A DNA stretch of 47,301 bases from Synergistaceae bacterium UBA5560 (GTDB taxonomy: Bacteria > Synergistota > Synergistia > Synergistales > Aminiphilaceae), in NCBI GenBank assembly GCA_002425685.1, contig DIMS01000116.1, forward strand, positions 5,359-52,659, given 5' to 3'. The first letter of the stretch is position 1. The number at the start of each line of letters is the position of its first letter. Made by a program: the position numbers and the translations under genes. The notes below the pieces were generated by a model. It worked only from the letters and a program-made list of their open reading frames with translations, did no database searches and was not told the origin of the DNA. This document shows positions 26,166-34,816 of this stretch, one piece after another.

Positions 26166-27134
26166 CTACAGCCCCAACTCCTTGAAGGCGTTGCTGAAGA
26201 AAGCGATGTCCTCTTCCCATTTCTTCTGGAGCTCCGCAGACCCCATCCAGCCGGGGCGCTGGTCGAGCATCCGGTCCTTCATCCATTTCTGGAAGCTCTC
26301 GCTCTCGTAGGCCTTCTTGACGGCCTCTTCGAGTTTCGCGACGATCTCGGGGGGCGTTCCCTTTATCGTGGCAAGACCGCGCCAGGGGCCGACCGTGATA
26401 TTGATACCCTTCTCGTAGGACGTGGGCGTGTCGGGAAACGCCGCGAGCCTCTGGTCTGTGGCGACGAGCAGAGCGTTCATCTCGCCGGCCTTCACGAGCT
26501 CGATGCTGTTCGCCGGATCATCGTTGGCGAGATCCACATGCCCCCCCAGCAGGGCGGATTTCGCCTCGGCGCCGCCGCCAAAGGGAACGAAATTCAGCTC
26601 GATCCCCGCGGCCTTGGCGATCATCTTCATGGACACCGCATCAATCCCCTTGGGGCTCAATCCCGCCACCGTGACCTTGCCGGGGTTCGCCTTCGCGAAT
26701 TCCACCATTTCATCCCACGTCTTGAACCGTCCCTTGACACCTGCCGTGACGAGCACCGAATCCTGAACGAGACGCGCTACGGGAATAAAATTCTTCGTCA
26801 GGGAAATCGAAGAAAGATTCTGGATTTCCGCAAGAATGTGGGTCGGCGTATGACAGAACAGGGTGTACCCATCCGCGGGCTGCTTGGACGCAAATTCCAT
26901 TCCCTTGAGACCGCCGCTCCCCTCGGCATTGATGACCACCACGGGGACACCCAGTGCTTTTTCAAGCTCCGGAGCAAGGGCTCTCATGGTCGTGTCCGTC
27001 CCACTACCCGGACCAAAGGGCACGACAATATCGATCCCCCTCGCTGGAAATTCCTTCGCTTCTCCCACCAGAGGAAGAAACACCAACATGGATAATGTCA
27101 ACAGAACCGCAACTCCCCCGAACAACCGCTTCAT
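26166..27134 (-). CDS. tctC: tripartite tricarboxylate transporter, periplasmic binding protein
   Basis: This is a 322-residue exported protein. The signal peptide covers about residues 1-26 (KR start, LLTLSMLVFLPLV core, GEA cut site). The mature protein opens FPARGIDIVVPFGPGSGTD, the first TctC/BugT motif, and contains GSGGLKGMEFA and GLSPKGIDAV loops that form the carboxylate clamp. ATG 27134 is set by GGAGGAG at about 8 bases. It is the first gene of the operon, about 140 bases downstream of the promoter. The ligand is presumed to be a tricarboxylate or related acid; the family is broad. Confidence 0.94.
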   Translation of the reverse strand: MKRLFGGVAVLLTLSMLVFLPLVGEAKEFPARGIDIVVPFGPGSGTDTTMRALAPELEKALGVPVVVINAEGSGGLKGMEFASKQPADGYTLFCHTPTHILAEIQNLSSISLTKNFIPVARLVQDSVLVTAGVKGRFKTWDEMVEFAKANPGKVTVAGLSPKGIDAVSMKMIAKAAGIELNFVPFGGGAEAKSALLGGHVDLANDDPANSIELVKAGEMNALLVATDQRLAAFPDTPTSYEKGINITVGPWRGLATIKGTPPEIVAKLEEAVKKAYESESFQKWMKDRMLDQRPGWMGSAELQKKWEEDIAFFSNAFKELGL

Positions 27135-27256
27135 AATGCACTCCTCCTTCGCCTTGGCGTTTGTGTCGAGCCAATCTCGACACATCACGCTTTCCGTAAA
27201 GAACAGCATTCGCTTCGCCACCACTCTTACCCCTTGTGCCAAAATCGAACATCATG

Positions 27257-27274
27257 TATCTTAGATCTAAGATA
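27257..27274. promoter_or_regulatory. 18-bp perfect palindromic operator at the tct operon start site
   Basis: TATCTTAGATCTAAGATA is an exact palindrome beginning 7 bases downstream of the -10 box, so it covers the probable transcription start. Its length and symmetry suit a dimeric GntR/FCD regulator, and the gene at 27672-28388 lies divergently beside it. Binding by that protein is inference. Confidence 0.75.
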
Positions 27275-27280
27275 TAGGCC

Positions 27281-27309
27281 ATTATAGACAACTCCTTCTC
27301 TCGTGTAAA
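27281..27309 (-). promoter_or_regulatory. strong promoter of the nine-gene tricarboxylate operon
   Basis: The minus strand has TTTACA (27304-27309), exactly 17 bases, then the perfect -10 TATAAT (27281-27286). This is the best promoter match in the window. Start is expected near 27274, inside the palindromic operator. Confidence 0.8.
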
Positions 27310-27671
27310 GAGGCAGTGGATAGGGATACATTTCACTATTGATTCGTCCTTCTTCTTTTGTTATTCTGAAAACCTATTCTCCAAAAAACACAACAGGGGC
27401 CACCGCCTGCCCGCAACACATGCCGACTTTACATTAGAGACAAATTTCCTGAAAAATCACCTCTTGTTTTATAAAAACCTAAACACAACTATCTGCATTA
27501 ACTAAAATTATTAATATTAAAAATTTCCGCTGATTGTACTTTGCACCAACCAACTTTCACGGGAACAGCGCATCATAACGACCTGTCAACACCTTTTTTC
27601 TGCAATGAACGGGAGATACCGGCGCTGAAGTGAACTGTCGGTTATGTATAAAAGAGCGAGGAGTGAAACCG
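27310..27671. other. AT-rich intergenic region upstream of gntR
   Basis: Bases 27420-27540 are much richer in A and T than the surroundings (runs such as TTATTAATATTAAAAATTT). This could be an upstream element or curved DNA serving the divergent gntR and tct promoters. I could not settle on a gntR promoter, and no gene is present. Confidence 0.5.
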
Positions 27672-28388
27672 ATGGAGACCTTTCTGAAGAACACCGTTCC
27701 TGTCATGGAATTCAAGCCTTTTCGGGAAACGATTTACGAGTACCTGCGTCAACAGATCTTGAGTGGGAACCTTCGGGCGGGAATTCTCTTCTCCGACGGA
27801 GAAATCGCGGAACTGTTCAAGACAAGCCGAACACCGGTCCGGGAGGCAGTTCAGAAACTCGAGGCGGAGGGACTCGTGGAGCGCCTTCCCATGAAGGGGA
27901 ACATCGTCAAGGGACTTTCACCCGTGGAAATCGCCCACATCTATTCGATCCGCAAAGCGCTCGAATCGCTGGCAATCCGTTACGCGACGCTCCGCATAAC
28001 TCCCGAGGAGCTTGACACAATGAAAGCAATCCTCGATGGCGTGGATACACTCCTCGCGCTCGAGGATACGGACAATCTGGCGGAAAAACTTCTGCAACCC
28101 GCCGGAGAGTTCAACAACGTTCTCTTCAACGCCTGTCGCGTGCCCAAGCTGATTCAGATGGTCTGGCAGCACAGGGAACTGCTCGATCGATATCGGACCA
28201 TGCGAATCGTCATCTCGAAACAGCTTGGAGAGCGTTTTGTCACCCGGCGCAGAGTGTACAGGGCTTTTCTGGAAAAGGACATGGAAAAGGCCGTGGCGGC
28301 ATGGGAAGAACACCTTGAGACATCCTTCCGCATCTGGCTCGAGTCCTCCGGGCTCGACGCGGAAAAAGCACGAGGGGAATATCTCTGA
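27672..28388 (+). CDS. GntR-family regulator (FCD/FadR subfamily), likely controls the tct operon
   Basis: This is a 238-residue protein. The N-terminal winged helix has GEIAELFKTSRTPVREAVQKLEAEGLVER (about residues 40-68), the standard GntR recognition region. The C-terminal domain is all-helical, like FCD. The FCD metal ligands look incomplete: the usual D-x3-H is EFNNVLFN here, and the later first His is Arg (RRRVYRAF), though WEEHLE is kept. Ligand sensing may therefore be metal-free. ATG 27672 has GAGGAG 8 bases upstream. It is divergent from tctC, with an 18-bp palindrome between them. Confidence 0.9.
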   Translation: METFLKNTVPVMEFKPFRETIYEYLRQQILSGNLRAGILFSDGEIAELFKTSRTPVREAVQKLEAEGLVERLPMKGNIVKGLSPVEIAHIYSIRKALESLAIRYATLRITPEELDTMKAILDGVDTLLALEDTDNLAEKLLQPAGEFNNVLFNACRVPKLIQMVWQHRELLDRYRTMRIVISKQLGERFVTRRRVYRAFLEKDMEKAVAAWEEHLETSFRIWLESSGLDAEKARGEYL

Positions 28389-28394
28389 CTCTGC

Positions 28395-28454
28395 GACGTC
28401 AGGACACATGAACGGCCTCCCCGTACGGGGAGGCCGTTCATGTGTCCTGACGTC
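28395..28454. terminator. 60-bp perfect palindrome between convergent genes
   Basis: The left half (28395-28424) is the exact reverse complement of the right half (28425-28454), with no spacer and GTAC at the centre. In RNA it forms a stem of up to 28 bp closed by four bases. It begins seven bases after the gntR stop and ends 28 bases before the phosphoesterase stop. It probably terminates both convergent transcripts, although neither side has a U-run. Confidence 0.8.
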
Positions 28455-28482
28455 TTCGAGACGACAAGCATTCTTCCTTTCG

Positions 28483-29928
28483 TCATTTCAATGGAGCGAT
28501 CACGAAGGAGTCGAACACCTCGCCCACCTTGACCGCTCCGTCTCCATCCTCGCTGGCCCGGACGGCCTCCGCGGACATGCCTTCGGAAGTGACAGAAACC
28601 ACCAGAACGGAACGATGCTGATTCTGCTCCACGATGGGGGCGTTTCCGCTGAAATGGAGGGGATCATCCTCACCTCTGTAGTTGTTGCCGATCGTAGCGG
28701 CCTCGATGTAGTTGACGCCGTTGATGAGGTAGCGCTCGTACACATGGGAATGACCGAAGTTCACGGCGTTGACGCCGTATTTTTCGTACAGGGGACGCAG
28801 CACGTTCCAACAATGGTCACCAAGGGGATACATGGCCACGTCTGGGCTTACGGGGTAGATTACCGGGCGGGACATGGGCACCCATACTTCCGCACCCCGG
28901 TTCAGCATGTGCCAGTGCTGCACAACCCAGGTGAAACGACTCGTCTTGTTCTTCAAGTCCTCCTCCAGCCACCGGACCTGCGGGCTTTCAGGAGAGATAT
29001 CGTCGAAGAGGATCCAGCCGGGAGCTTCGAAACCGCTCCAGGGGTGCCAGCGGAAGAGGGACAGAGAGACGATGTGGAGATCGCCGTAATCCGCTGAGTA
29101 CCAGTGCGTTCCGTTCTGTCCGTACTCCTGGTCCGGATAGAGCGGGCGAAAAAGCTGCATGTAGATGGAGAGCGTCTTCTTCGACGGATCCTGGGCAAGC
29201 TGCTTGTCGGTCCAGATGCGCTGGTCGTCCGCCTCGTGGTTGCCCGGACAGGGGAAGATGGGCATGTACTGGAGAAGTTTCGCTCCGTTCGCCGTCTGCT
29301 GCATGGCGGTGAACCACTCTCTCCCTTTTTCCTCGGGAGCGATGAAGCTCCCCTCCACGGGGAACCACTCTGCGGCCTTCCAGGGAGTGTTCTGGAAATC
29401 TCCGGCGTAGAGAATGAAATCCGCGTTCTGCCTGCCCGCCATGTTCACCGTCTCGACAATCTGCTTCTTCTGCTGCAGATCGGAAAGCAGGATGAAACTG
29501 AAGGGGCTTCCTCCCGCAACGGGTGCCGTTCTGAAGGAATAGACGGGACCTTCCGTTGTCTTTCCTCCCTCTGCGACCACGGTCCGGTAGCGGTATTCCG
29601 TTCCCGGCTTCAGCCCCTTGAGCGTCGCGATGCGCTGAAAGACCTTGAGTTCAGGATTCTTTTCCGGCTCCGGGTCATATCCGTCGGGCCTTGCGGACGT
29701 GCGCAACCCCTTCACTTCATAGACTCTCGCCTCCGCTTTTCGCCCAAGGGTCTCCGTCTCTCCGAATTCAACCCACGCGCCCTCGCCCGCCTCGGCGAGA
29801 AGCCAGCACACGTTCATCTCCGTCGGGGGAGTCAGGGAGACGAGATAGGGTTCCGTGTAGGCTCTCGCCGCAAAAGCCGGCAACCCGCTGCAGACGACTA
29901 AAAGCAACGCCAGAAAAAACTTTCGCAT
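28483..29928 (-). CDS. secreted metallophosphoesterase (purple acid phosphatase-like)
   Basis: This is a 481-residue exported protein. The signal peptide spans about residues 1-20 (FFLALLLVVCSGLPAFA). A fibronectin-like beta domain follows (GTEYRYRTVV, SFRTAP), then the calcineurin-like fold with its metal motifs in order: ILLSDLQQ, YAGDFQN, CPGNHEADD, VVQHWHMLN and FGHSHVYER. The order and residues match dinuclear metallophosphoesterases of the purple acid phosphatase type. The natural substrate is unknown; it could scavenge phosphate from organic esters. ATG 29928 follows GGAGG at good spacing. It appears monocistronic, ending near a large palindrome. Confidence 0.9.
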   Translation of the reverse strand: MRKFFLALLLVVCSGLPAFAARAYTEPYLVSLTPPTEMNVCWLLAEAGEGAWVEFGETETLGRKAEARVYEVKGLRTSARPDGYDPEPEKNPELKVFQRIATLKGLKPGTEYRYRTVVAEGGKTTEGPVYSFRTAPVAGGSPFSFILLSDLQQKKQIVETVNMAGRQNADFILYAGDFQNTPWKAAEWFPVEGSFIAPEEKGREWFTAMQQTANGAKLLQYMPIFPCPGNHEADDQRIWTDKQLAQDPSKKTLSIYMQLFRPLYPDQEYGQNGTHWYSADYGDLHIVSLSLFRWHPWSGFEAPGWILFDDISPESPQVRWLEEDLKNKTSRFTWVVQHWHMLNRGAEVWVPMSRPVIYPVSPDVAMYPLGDHCWNVLRPLYEKYGVNAVNFGHSHVYERYLINGVNYIEAATIGNNYRGEDDPLHFSGNAPIVEQNQHRSVLVVSVTSEGMSAEAVRASEDGDGAVKVGEVFDSFVIAPLK

Positions 29929-30144
29929 GATCGTGCCTCCTCGTAGTGAACTGGGATGACACGAGCATACGCCGGAGAAATCAAAGATATGTGCCGGTTT
30001 TTTTTCATTTTAATCACATGAGGAGGCACAAAATGTTTGATGAATAAAATAAACGCTCTCCCATCGGCACTCTTTCGCGAAATTGTCGCATCTCCCTCTC
30101 CACAACACAGAGGCACCGGATTATTCGCGGACTTCCCGGTCCGG

Positions 30145-33100
30145 CTATTTTCCTCCGCCCCAGGAGGCCTTGGCGTAACACTGCAACGCCAGAAGGACCG
30201 CCGAGGCGGTCTCCAGGGAGTGGAAGCAAGGAAGTCCTTCCTCGATGGCGGCACGACGGATGGCCATGCCGTCCTTGACCATACCCACCCGGAGGCCCGG
30301 AACGTTAACGAGGAGCTGCCACCGCTTGCGGCGGATCTCCGCGAGCAGCGCCTCGCCCTTGGGAACGGTCTCCACGGGAAGCCCCCACCGCGCCAGGTGC
30401 GCCGCGGTGCCCGGCGTGGCCTCCACGGTCCATCCCTGAGCCAGAAGAGTCGTAGCAAGGGCGCAGACATCGCCCTTGCGGTCGTCCCGCACGGAGAGAA
30501 GCGCCCGCCCCGGGGCGTCGAGGGAAATTCCCGCGCCCCGGAGCCCCTCCCAGAGCGCCTCCGCCACGGTGTCCGCCACGCCGAGGGCCTCACCCGTGGA
30601 CTGCATGCGCGGCCCAAGCCGGGCGTCCACCCCTGGAAGCTTCTCCGTCGAAAAAACCGGCACCTTCACGCCGTAGGGGCCTTTGTAGGCGAACAACCCT
30701 GACTGCGGCACCATGTCCGCGAGGCGCTCGCCGAGGGCGATGCGCACCGCGAGATCCACCAGGGGGATTCCCGTGAGCTTGCAGACGATGGGCACGGTGC
30801 GGCTGGCCCTTGGATTGGCCTCGATGACCGTGAGCGCCCCGTCGTGGAGGACGAACTGCACGTTCAGAAGCCCCCTCACGCCGAGGGCGCCTCCGAGCTT
30901 GCGTACCACGTCGAGAATCTCCCGGCGATGGCGCTCCGTGAGGGAAAGGTCGGGAAAGATCGCCAGGGAATCGCCGGAGTGAATTCCCGCGGGATCGAGA
31001 TGTTCGAAGACGCCGGGCACGAGCACGTCCTCCCCGTCGCAGAGGGCGTCCACCTCGAATTCCTTTCCCGGCAGAAAGCGGTCCAGCAGCACGTTCTGCC
31101 CCTCTCCCACGGCGAAGGCTTCCTCAAGGACCTCCAAGAGCTCCTCCTCGCCGGTGACCACCCGCATGGCCACACCGCCGAGGACGAAGCTGGGGCGCAC
31201 CATGAGAGGATAGCCGAGCTTGCGCGCCTGCTCCACCGCGTCCTCCACGTTCCGCGCCGCGCCGCCCTCCGGCTGCGAGATGTCCAGGCGAGCCACGAGG
31301 GTGGAAAAGCGCCCCCGGTCCTCCGCAGCATCCACCGCGTCCTGCCCCGTTCCGAGGAGGCGCACTCCCCGGGCGGCGAGCTGCTGTCCGAGCCCCAGGG
31401 AGGTCTGTCCGCCGAACCCCGAGAAGATGCCGAAGACGTTTTCCCGGCGGAGCACCGCGAGAACGTCCTCCTCCGCAAGGGGCTCCACGTAGAGGGCATC
31501 GGAGATGTCGAAATCGGTGCTCACCGTCTCGGGGTTGTTGTTCACCATGATCGACCGCACACCCCGCCGCCGCAAAGCCTCCACGGCCTTGACGCAGCAG
31601 TAGTCGAACTCCACCCCCTGGGCGATGCGGATCGGACCGGAGCCGAGCACCGCCACGGCAGGGGCGCCCGCCGCAGGGCATTCCTCGCCCGCGGCACCCC
31701 AGACGCCGTAGAAATAGCCCGACCCGGCGGGCACTTCCCCGGCGCAGCCATCCACCTCGCGGAACCCCGGCGCGAGGCCGAGCACCTCCCGGGCGGCCTC
31801 CACATCCGCCGCCGTGCGCCCCACGACCGCGGCAACGGCCTTGTCGGAGAAACCCAGTACCTTGGCTGCCCCGAGCGCCTCCACCGAAAGCCCCTCGCCG
31901 CGGAGGCGCTCCTCCGCGGCGACAATCCGGGCCATCTCCGACACGAACCAGGGGGCGATCCAGGAACGGCGGGCGATCTCCTCCGCGCTCACTCCCCGGC
32001 GCAGCAGCGTGAAGATGGCCTCGATGCGCCGGTGTGTGGGAGCGAGCACGGCCCTCCAGAGTTCCTCCTCCTTCAGATCCGCGAGGCGGGGATCGAAGAG
32101 TGGCTCCGTACCGGTGGAACGGTAGGCCTTGAGCAGTGCCTGGGGAAAGGAAAGTCCGAGGGCGAGAACCTCTCCCGTGGCCTTCATCCGGGTTCCCAGC
32201 ACGGGATCCGCCTGGGGAAACGCGTCGAAGGGCCACCGGGGCAACTTCACCGCCACATAGTCCAGGGCAGGCTCGGAAAGAGCGCTGCCGACGCCGGTGA
32301 CGGGATTGGGCATCTCCGTGAGGGTACGCCCAAGGGCAATTTTGGCGGCGATGCGTGCGATGGGATATCCCGTGGCCTTGCTTGCCAGGGCGCTGGAACG
32401 GCTGGCCCTGGGGTTTACCTCGATGACGGCGTAGTCATCCCCGTCCGGAGAGACCGCGAGCTGCACGTTGCAGGCCCCCCGCACGTCCAGAGCCTCCACG
32501 ATGCGGAGCGACGCGGAGCGGAGGCGCTGCCACTGGCAGTCCGTGAGCGTAAGCACCGGCGAGACCACCACGGAATCCCCCGTGTGGACGCCCATGGGAT
32601 CCACGTTCTCCATGCTGCACACGCAGAGGGCGTTGCCGGAAGCGTCCCGGACCACCTCCGCCTCGATCTCCCGCCACCCCTCCAGGTAGCGCTCCACCAG
32701 GACGCGCCTCACCGGAGAGGCCCGAAGTCCCGCCTCGACGCAGGCATCAAGTTCCGCGGCGGAGCGGGCCACTCCGCTCCCCGTGCCGCCCAGGGTGAAA
32801 TCGGGTCGCACGATGAGTGGAAAAGGAGTCGTCGCGGCAAAGACTCTCGCGGCGGCGACATCGGCAACGCAGACACTCGCCACCACGGGCTCGCCGATGT
32901 CGAGCATGGTCTGCCGGAAGTCCTCGCGTCCCTCGGCGCGGGCAACAGTTTCCACGGGCGTGCCCAGAACGCGGGTACCGTAGCGCTCCCAGATGCCCCG
33001 CTCCGCGCAGGTGACGCAGAGGTTCAGCGCCGTCTGCCCTCCAAGGGTCGCCACCACCCCGTCGGGGCGGTGCACCTGGAGAATCTCCTCCACCACGTCG

Positions 33101-33375
33101 GGCAGGAGCGGCTTGAGATAGACCACGTCCGCCACGTCCGGATCGGTCTGAATGGTGGCGGGATTGCTGTTCAGCAGGATCACCGTGCACCCTTCCTCCT
33201 TGAGCGCCCGGCAGGCCTGGCTGCCCGAGTAGTCGAACTCGGCGGCCTGACCGATGCGGATCGGTCCCGATCCCAGAACGAGAATCTTTCGAGCGCCGGA
33301 GGAACGATCCGCTGCCGGAGACAGCATTGCTGCAGTGGATCCGGAGAGCGTTCCGAAATCGAGCTCACGCGTCAT
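30145..33375 (-). CDS. carB: carbamoyl-phosphate synthase, large subunit
   Basis: This is a 1076-residue synthetase making carbamoyl phosphate from ammonia, bicarbonate and 2 ATP for pyrimidines and arginine. Two homologous ATP-grasp halves are visible: GSGPIRIGQAAEFDYSG with EVNPRASRSSALASKATG, and GSGPIRIAQGVEFDYCC with EANPRASRTVPIVCKLTG. The C-terminal MGS-like allosteric domain ends the protein. A 30-residue N-terminal extension precedes the first nucleotide-binding motif. It overlaps carA by 11 bases, giving coupled synthesis of the complex. Confidence 0.96.
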   Translation of the reverse strand: MTRELDFGTLSGSTAAMLSPAADRSSGARKILVLGSGPIRIGQAAEFDYSGSQACRALKEEGCTVILLNSNPATIQTDPDVADVVYLKPLLPDVVEEILQVHRPDGVVATLGGQTALNLCVTCAERGIWERYGTRVLGTPVETVARAEGREDFRQTMLDIGEPVVASVCVADVAAARVFAATTPFPLIVRPDFTLGGTGSGVARSAAELDACVEAGLRASPVRRVLVERYLEGWREIEAEVVRDASGNALCVCSMENVDPMGVHTGDSVVVSPVLTLTDCQWQRLRSASLRIVEALDVRGACNVQLAVSPDGDDYAVIEVNPRASRSSALASKATGYPIARIAAKIALGRTLTEMPNPVTGVGSALSEPALDYVAVKLPRWPFDAFPQADPVLGTRMKATGEVLALGLSFPQALLKAYRSTGTEPLFDPRLADLKEEELWRAVLAPTHRRIEAIFTLLRRGVSAEEIARRSWIAPWFVSEMARIVAAEERLRGEGLSVEALGAAKVLGFSDKAVAAVVGRTAADVEAAREVLGLAPGFREVDGCAGEVPAGSGYFYGVWGAAGEECPAAGAPAVAVLGSGPIRIAQGVEFDYCCVKAVEALRRRGVRSIMVNNNPETVSTDFDISDALYVEPLAEEDVLAVLRRENVFGIFSGFGGQTSLGLGQQLAARGVRLLGTGQDAVDAAEDRGRFSTLVARLDISQPEGGAARNVEDAVEQARKLGYPLMVRPSFVLGGVAMRVVTGEEELLEVLEEAFAVGEGQNVLLDRFLPGKEFEVDALCDGEDVLVPGVFEHLDPAGIHSGDSLAIFPDLSLTERHRREILDVVRKLGGALGVRGLLNVQFVLHDGALTVIEANPRASRTVPIVCKLTGIPLVDLAVRIALGERLADMVPQSGLFAYKGPYGVKVPVFSTEKLPGVDARLGPRMQSTGEALGVADTVAEALWEGLRGAGISLDAPGRALLSVRDDRKGDVCALATTLLAQGWTVEATPGTAAHLARWGLPVETVPKGEALLAEIRRKRWQLLVNVPGLRVGMVKDGMAIRRAAIEEGLPCFHSLETASAVLLALQCYAKASWGGGK

Positions 33376-34426
33376 GGGAGGCCTCCTTGGCGAGATGCTG
33401 CAGAAAGGAATCGAAAAGGAACGCCGTGTCCCGGGGACCGGGACACGCCTCGGGGTGGAACTGCACCCCCCAGGCGGGGACGTTCCGGGAGGCGATGCCC
33501 TCCACCGTGCCGTCCCCCAGGTGGCGGAAGGTGGCGAAAAGGCCCGCCCCGTCGAGGGTCTCCTCCACCACGGCGTAGCCGTGATTCTGACTCGTCACGT
33601 ACCCGCGGCGGCTCTCCAGGTGCAGCACGGGCTGGTTGCTTCCCCGATGCCCGTAGGGGAGCTTCGCCGTGCGGGCACCGCAGGCCTGGGCGAGAAGCTG
33701 CGTGCCCAGGCAGATGCCGAAGAGCGGCACCTTGCCGAGGAGGTGCGTCACCACGGCGGTCTCCTCCCGGAGCACTGCGGGATCTCCAGGGCCGTTGCTC
33801 AGCACCACTCCGGCGGGGTTCCAGGCAAGGATCTCCTCCGCGGTGGTCGAGGCGGGAACGCGGATCACCCGGCATCCCCGATTCTCGAGGCTCCGGAGAA
33901 TGTTCCGTTTCACCCCGTAGTCCACGAGGACCACCGTGGGTCCGTCTCCGCCTGCGGCGCACGTCTCGGAACAGGTCACCGTCCGGACCAGCGAATCCGG
34001 GAGGGCCTGGAGATGTGGCGCCTCCGATTCCCGGGCCAAACGCCCCATAAGGGTCCCCCGCTCCCGAAGGCGCAACACGAGATTACGGCAGTCCACTCCC
34101 GTCACGAGAGGCACTCCCCATTCGGCAAGCCACTCTCCGAGCTGGCGGATCCCCGGAAGCGGCGTGGATTCCAATCCCTGCACCACCGCCGCGGAAACCC
34201 ATGGGCGGATTCCCTCCAGGGCGTCCGCGTCCACACCGTAGATCCCCTGGGACGGAAAGGTGAAGACCAGCATCTGTCCGCAATAGGAAGGATCCGAAAG
34301 AGACTGGGCATATCCTCCCATGGACGTGGAAAAGACAACTTCCCCGTCCAGTGCCGCCTTCAGGCCGAAGGGCGCGTTTCCGCGCCACCGTGTCCCGTCG
34401 GCGAGCGTAAGCCATACCGTTTCCAT
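33365..34426 (-). CDS. carA: carbamoyl-phosphate synthase, small (glutaminase) subunit
   Basis: This 353-residue subunit hydrolyses glutamine and channels ammonia to CarB. The N-terminal CPSase_sm domain shows FSTSMGGYAQSLSDPSYCGQ. The class I glutamine amidotransferase domain carries LSNGPGDP, the nucleophile elbow FGICLGTQLLAQA (catalytic Cys) and VQFHPEACPGP (catalytic His and Glu). ATG 34426 has GGAGG 10 bases upstream. The longer frame runs back into the leader terminator and is rejected. It is first in carAB, behind a leader containing a short peptide gene and a terminator. Confidence 0.95.
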   Translation of the reverse strand: METVWLTLADGTRWRGNAPFGLKAALDGEVVFSTSMGGYAQSLSDPSYCGQMLVFTFPSQGIYGVDADALEGIRPWVSAAVVQGLESTPLPGIRQLGEWLAEWGVPLVTGVDCRNLVLRLRERGTLMGRLARESEAPHLQALPDSLVRTVTCSETCAAGGDGPTVVLVDYGVKRNILRSLENRGCRVIRVPASTTAEEILAWNPAGVVLSNGPGDPAVLREETAVVTHLLGKVPLFGICLGTQLLAQACGARTAKLPYGHRGSNQPVLHLESRRGYVTSQNHGYAVVEETLDGAGLFATFRHLGDGTVEGIASRNVPAWGVQFHPEACPGPRDTAFLFDSFLQHLAKEASHDA

Positions 34427-34450
34427 GCGCCATACACCTCCATCAGGGCA

Positions 34451-34476
34451 GAAAAAATGGGGCCGAAACGGCCCCA
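34451..34476 (-). terminator. intrinsic terminator in the carAB leader (attenuator)
   Basis: On the minus strand TGGGGCCG, a 3-base loop and CGGCCCCA are followed by TTTTTT. This is a textbook intrinsic terminator ending about 25 bases before the carA start codon and downstream of the promoter. Its position inside the leader means carAB is expressed only when it is bypassed. Confidence 0.88.
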
Positions 34477-34524
34477 CGGAGCGTACCTCATCCGAGCAAC
34501 GGAACAGAAAGAGTCCTTCGCCGG

Positions 34525-34608
34525 CTACGCATCCGAAAGGAGGCCGTCTGTTGCCGCGGCCCCGCATCTGCGCTCCTTCGCGAAGAAATTTCTGTTTCCT
34601 GTATGCAT
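34525..34608 (-). CDS. putative carAB leader peptide
   Basis: This is a 27-codon reading frame (MHTGNRNFFAKERRCG start) with a strong GGAGG 8 bases before its ATG. It lies about 25 bases after the predicted transcription start and ends about 50 bases before the leader terminator. It contains three Arg codons, two of them adjacent, which would suit translation-coupled sensing of arginine, but it is not strongly enriched. No PyrR-binding motif was recognised. Confidence 0.5.
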   Translation of the reverse strand: MHTGNRNFFAKERRCGAAATDGLLSDA

Positions 34609-34638
34609 CAAACGCACCTCCGGTTTCTTTCGGCGGAC

Positions 34639-34667
34639 ATTATACACAAGGAACCGAACTATGTACA
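34639..34667 (-). promoter_or_regulatory. carAB promoter
   Basis: The minus strand has TGTACA (34662-34667), a 17-base spacer and the perfect TATAAT (34639-34644). Transcription from near 34632 gives a leader of about 205 bases holding the leader peptide and attenuator. Confidence 0.75.
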
Positions 34668-34673
34668 GGGGTG

Positions 34674-34754
34674 AAAAAAGGCGGCACCCTCTTCGCGATG
34701 CCGGTCGTCGACGCGCCGGAGAGAACGCGTATCGACGAGGGCAGAGGGCGCCGC
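34674..34754 (-). terminator. terminator of the metal-transporter operon
   Basis: On the minus strand the arms GCGGCGCCCTCT and AGAGGGTGCCGC pair over 12 bp (one G-U), enclose a second internal stem, and are followed by CTTTTTT. It lies about 60 bases after the permease stop and just upstream of the carAB promoter. Confidence 0.75.
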
Positions 34755-34816
34755 GCCGCACGGAACGAGCGGAAATCTCCGAAACGGCGACACGGAAAAT
34801 CCTGTGCGCCGGCGGT

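Noticed and set aside
30023..30046. GAGGAGG followed by ATG and a 4-codon frame on the plus strand
   Set aside because: A mini-frame with nothing downstream but antisense carB; chance match.
30844..34050. 1068-codon plus-strand open frame opposite carAB
   Set aside because: It is an exact antisense shadow of two certain genes, lacks a ribosome site, and its translation is Arg/Gly/Pro-rich without domains.
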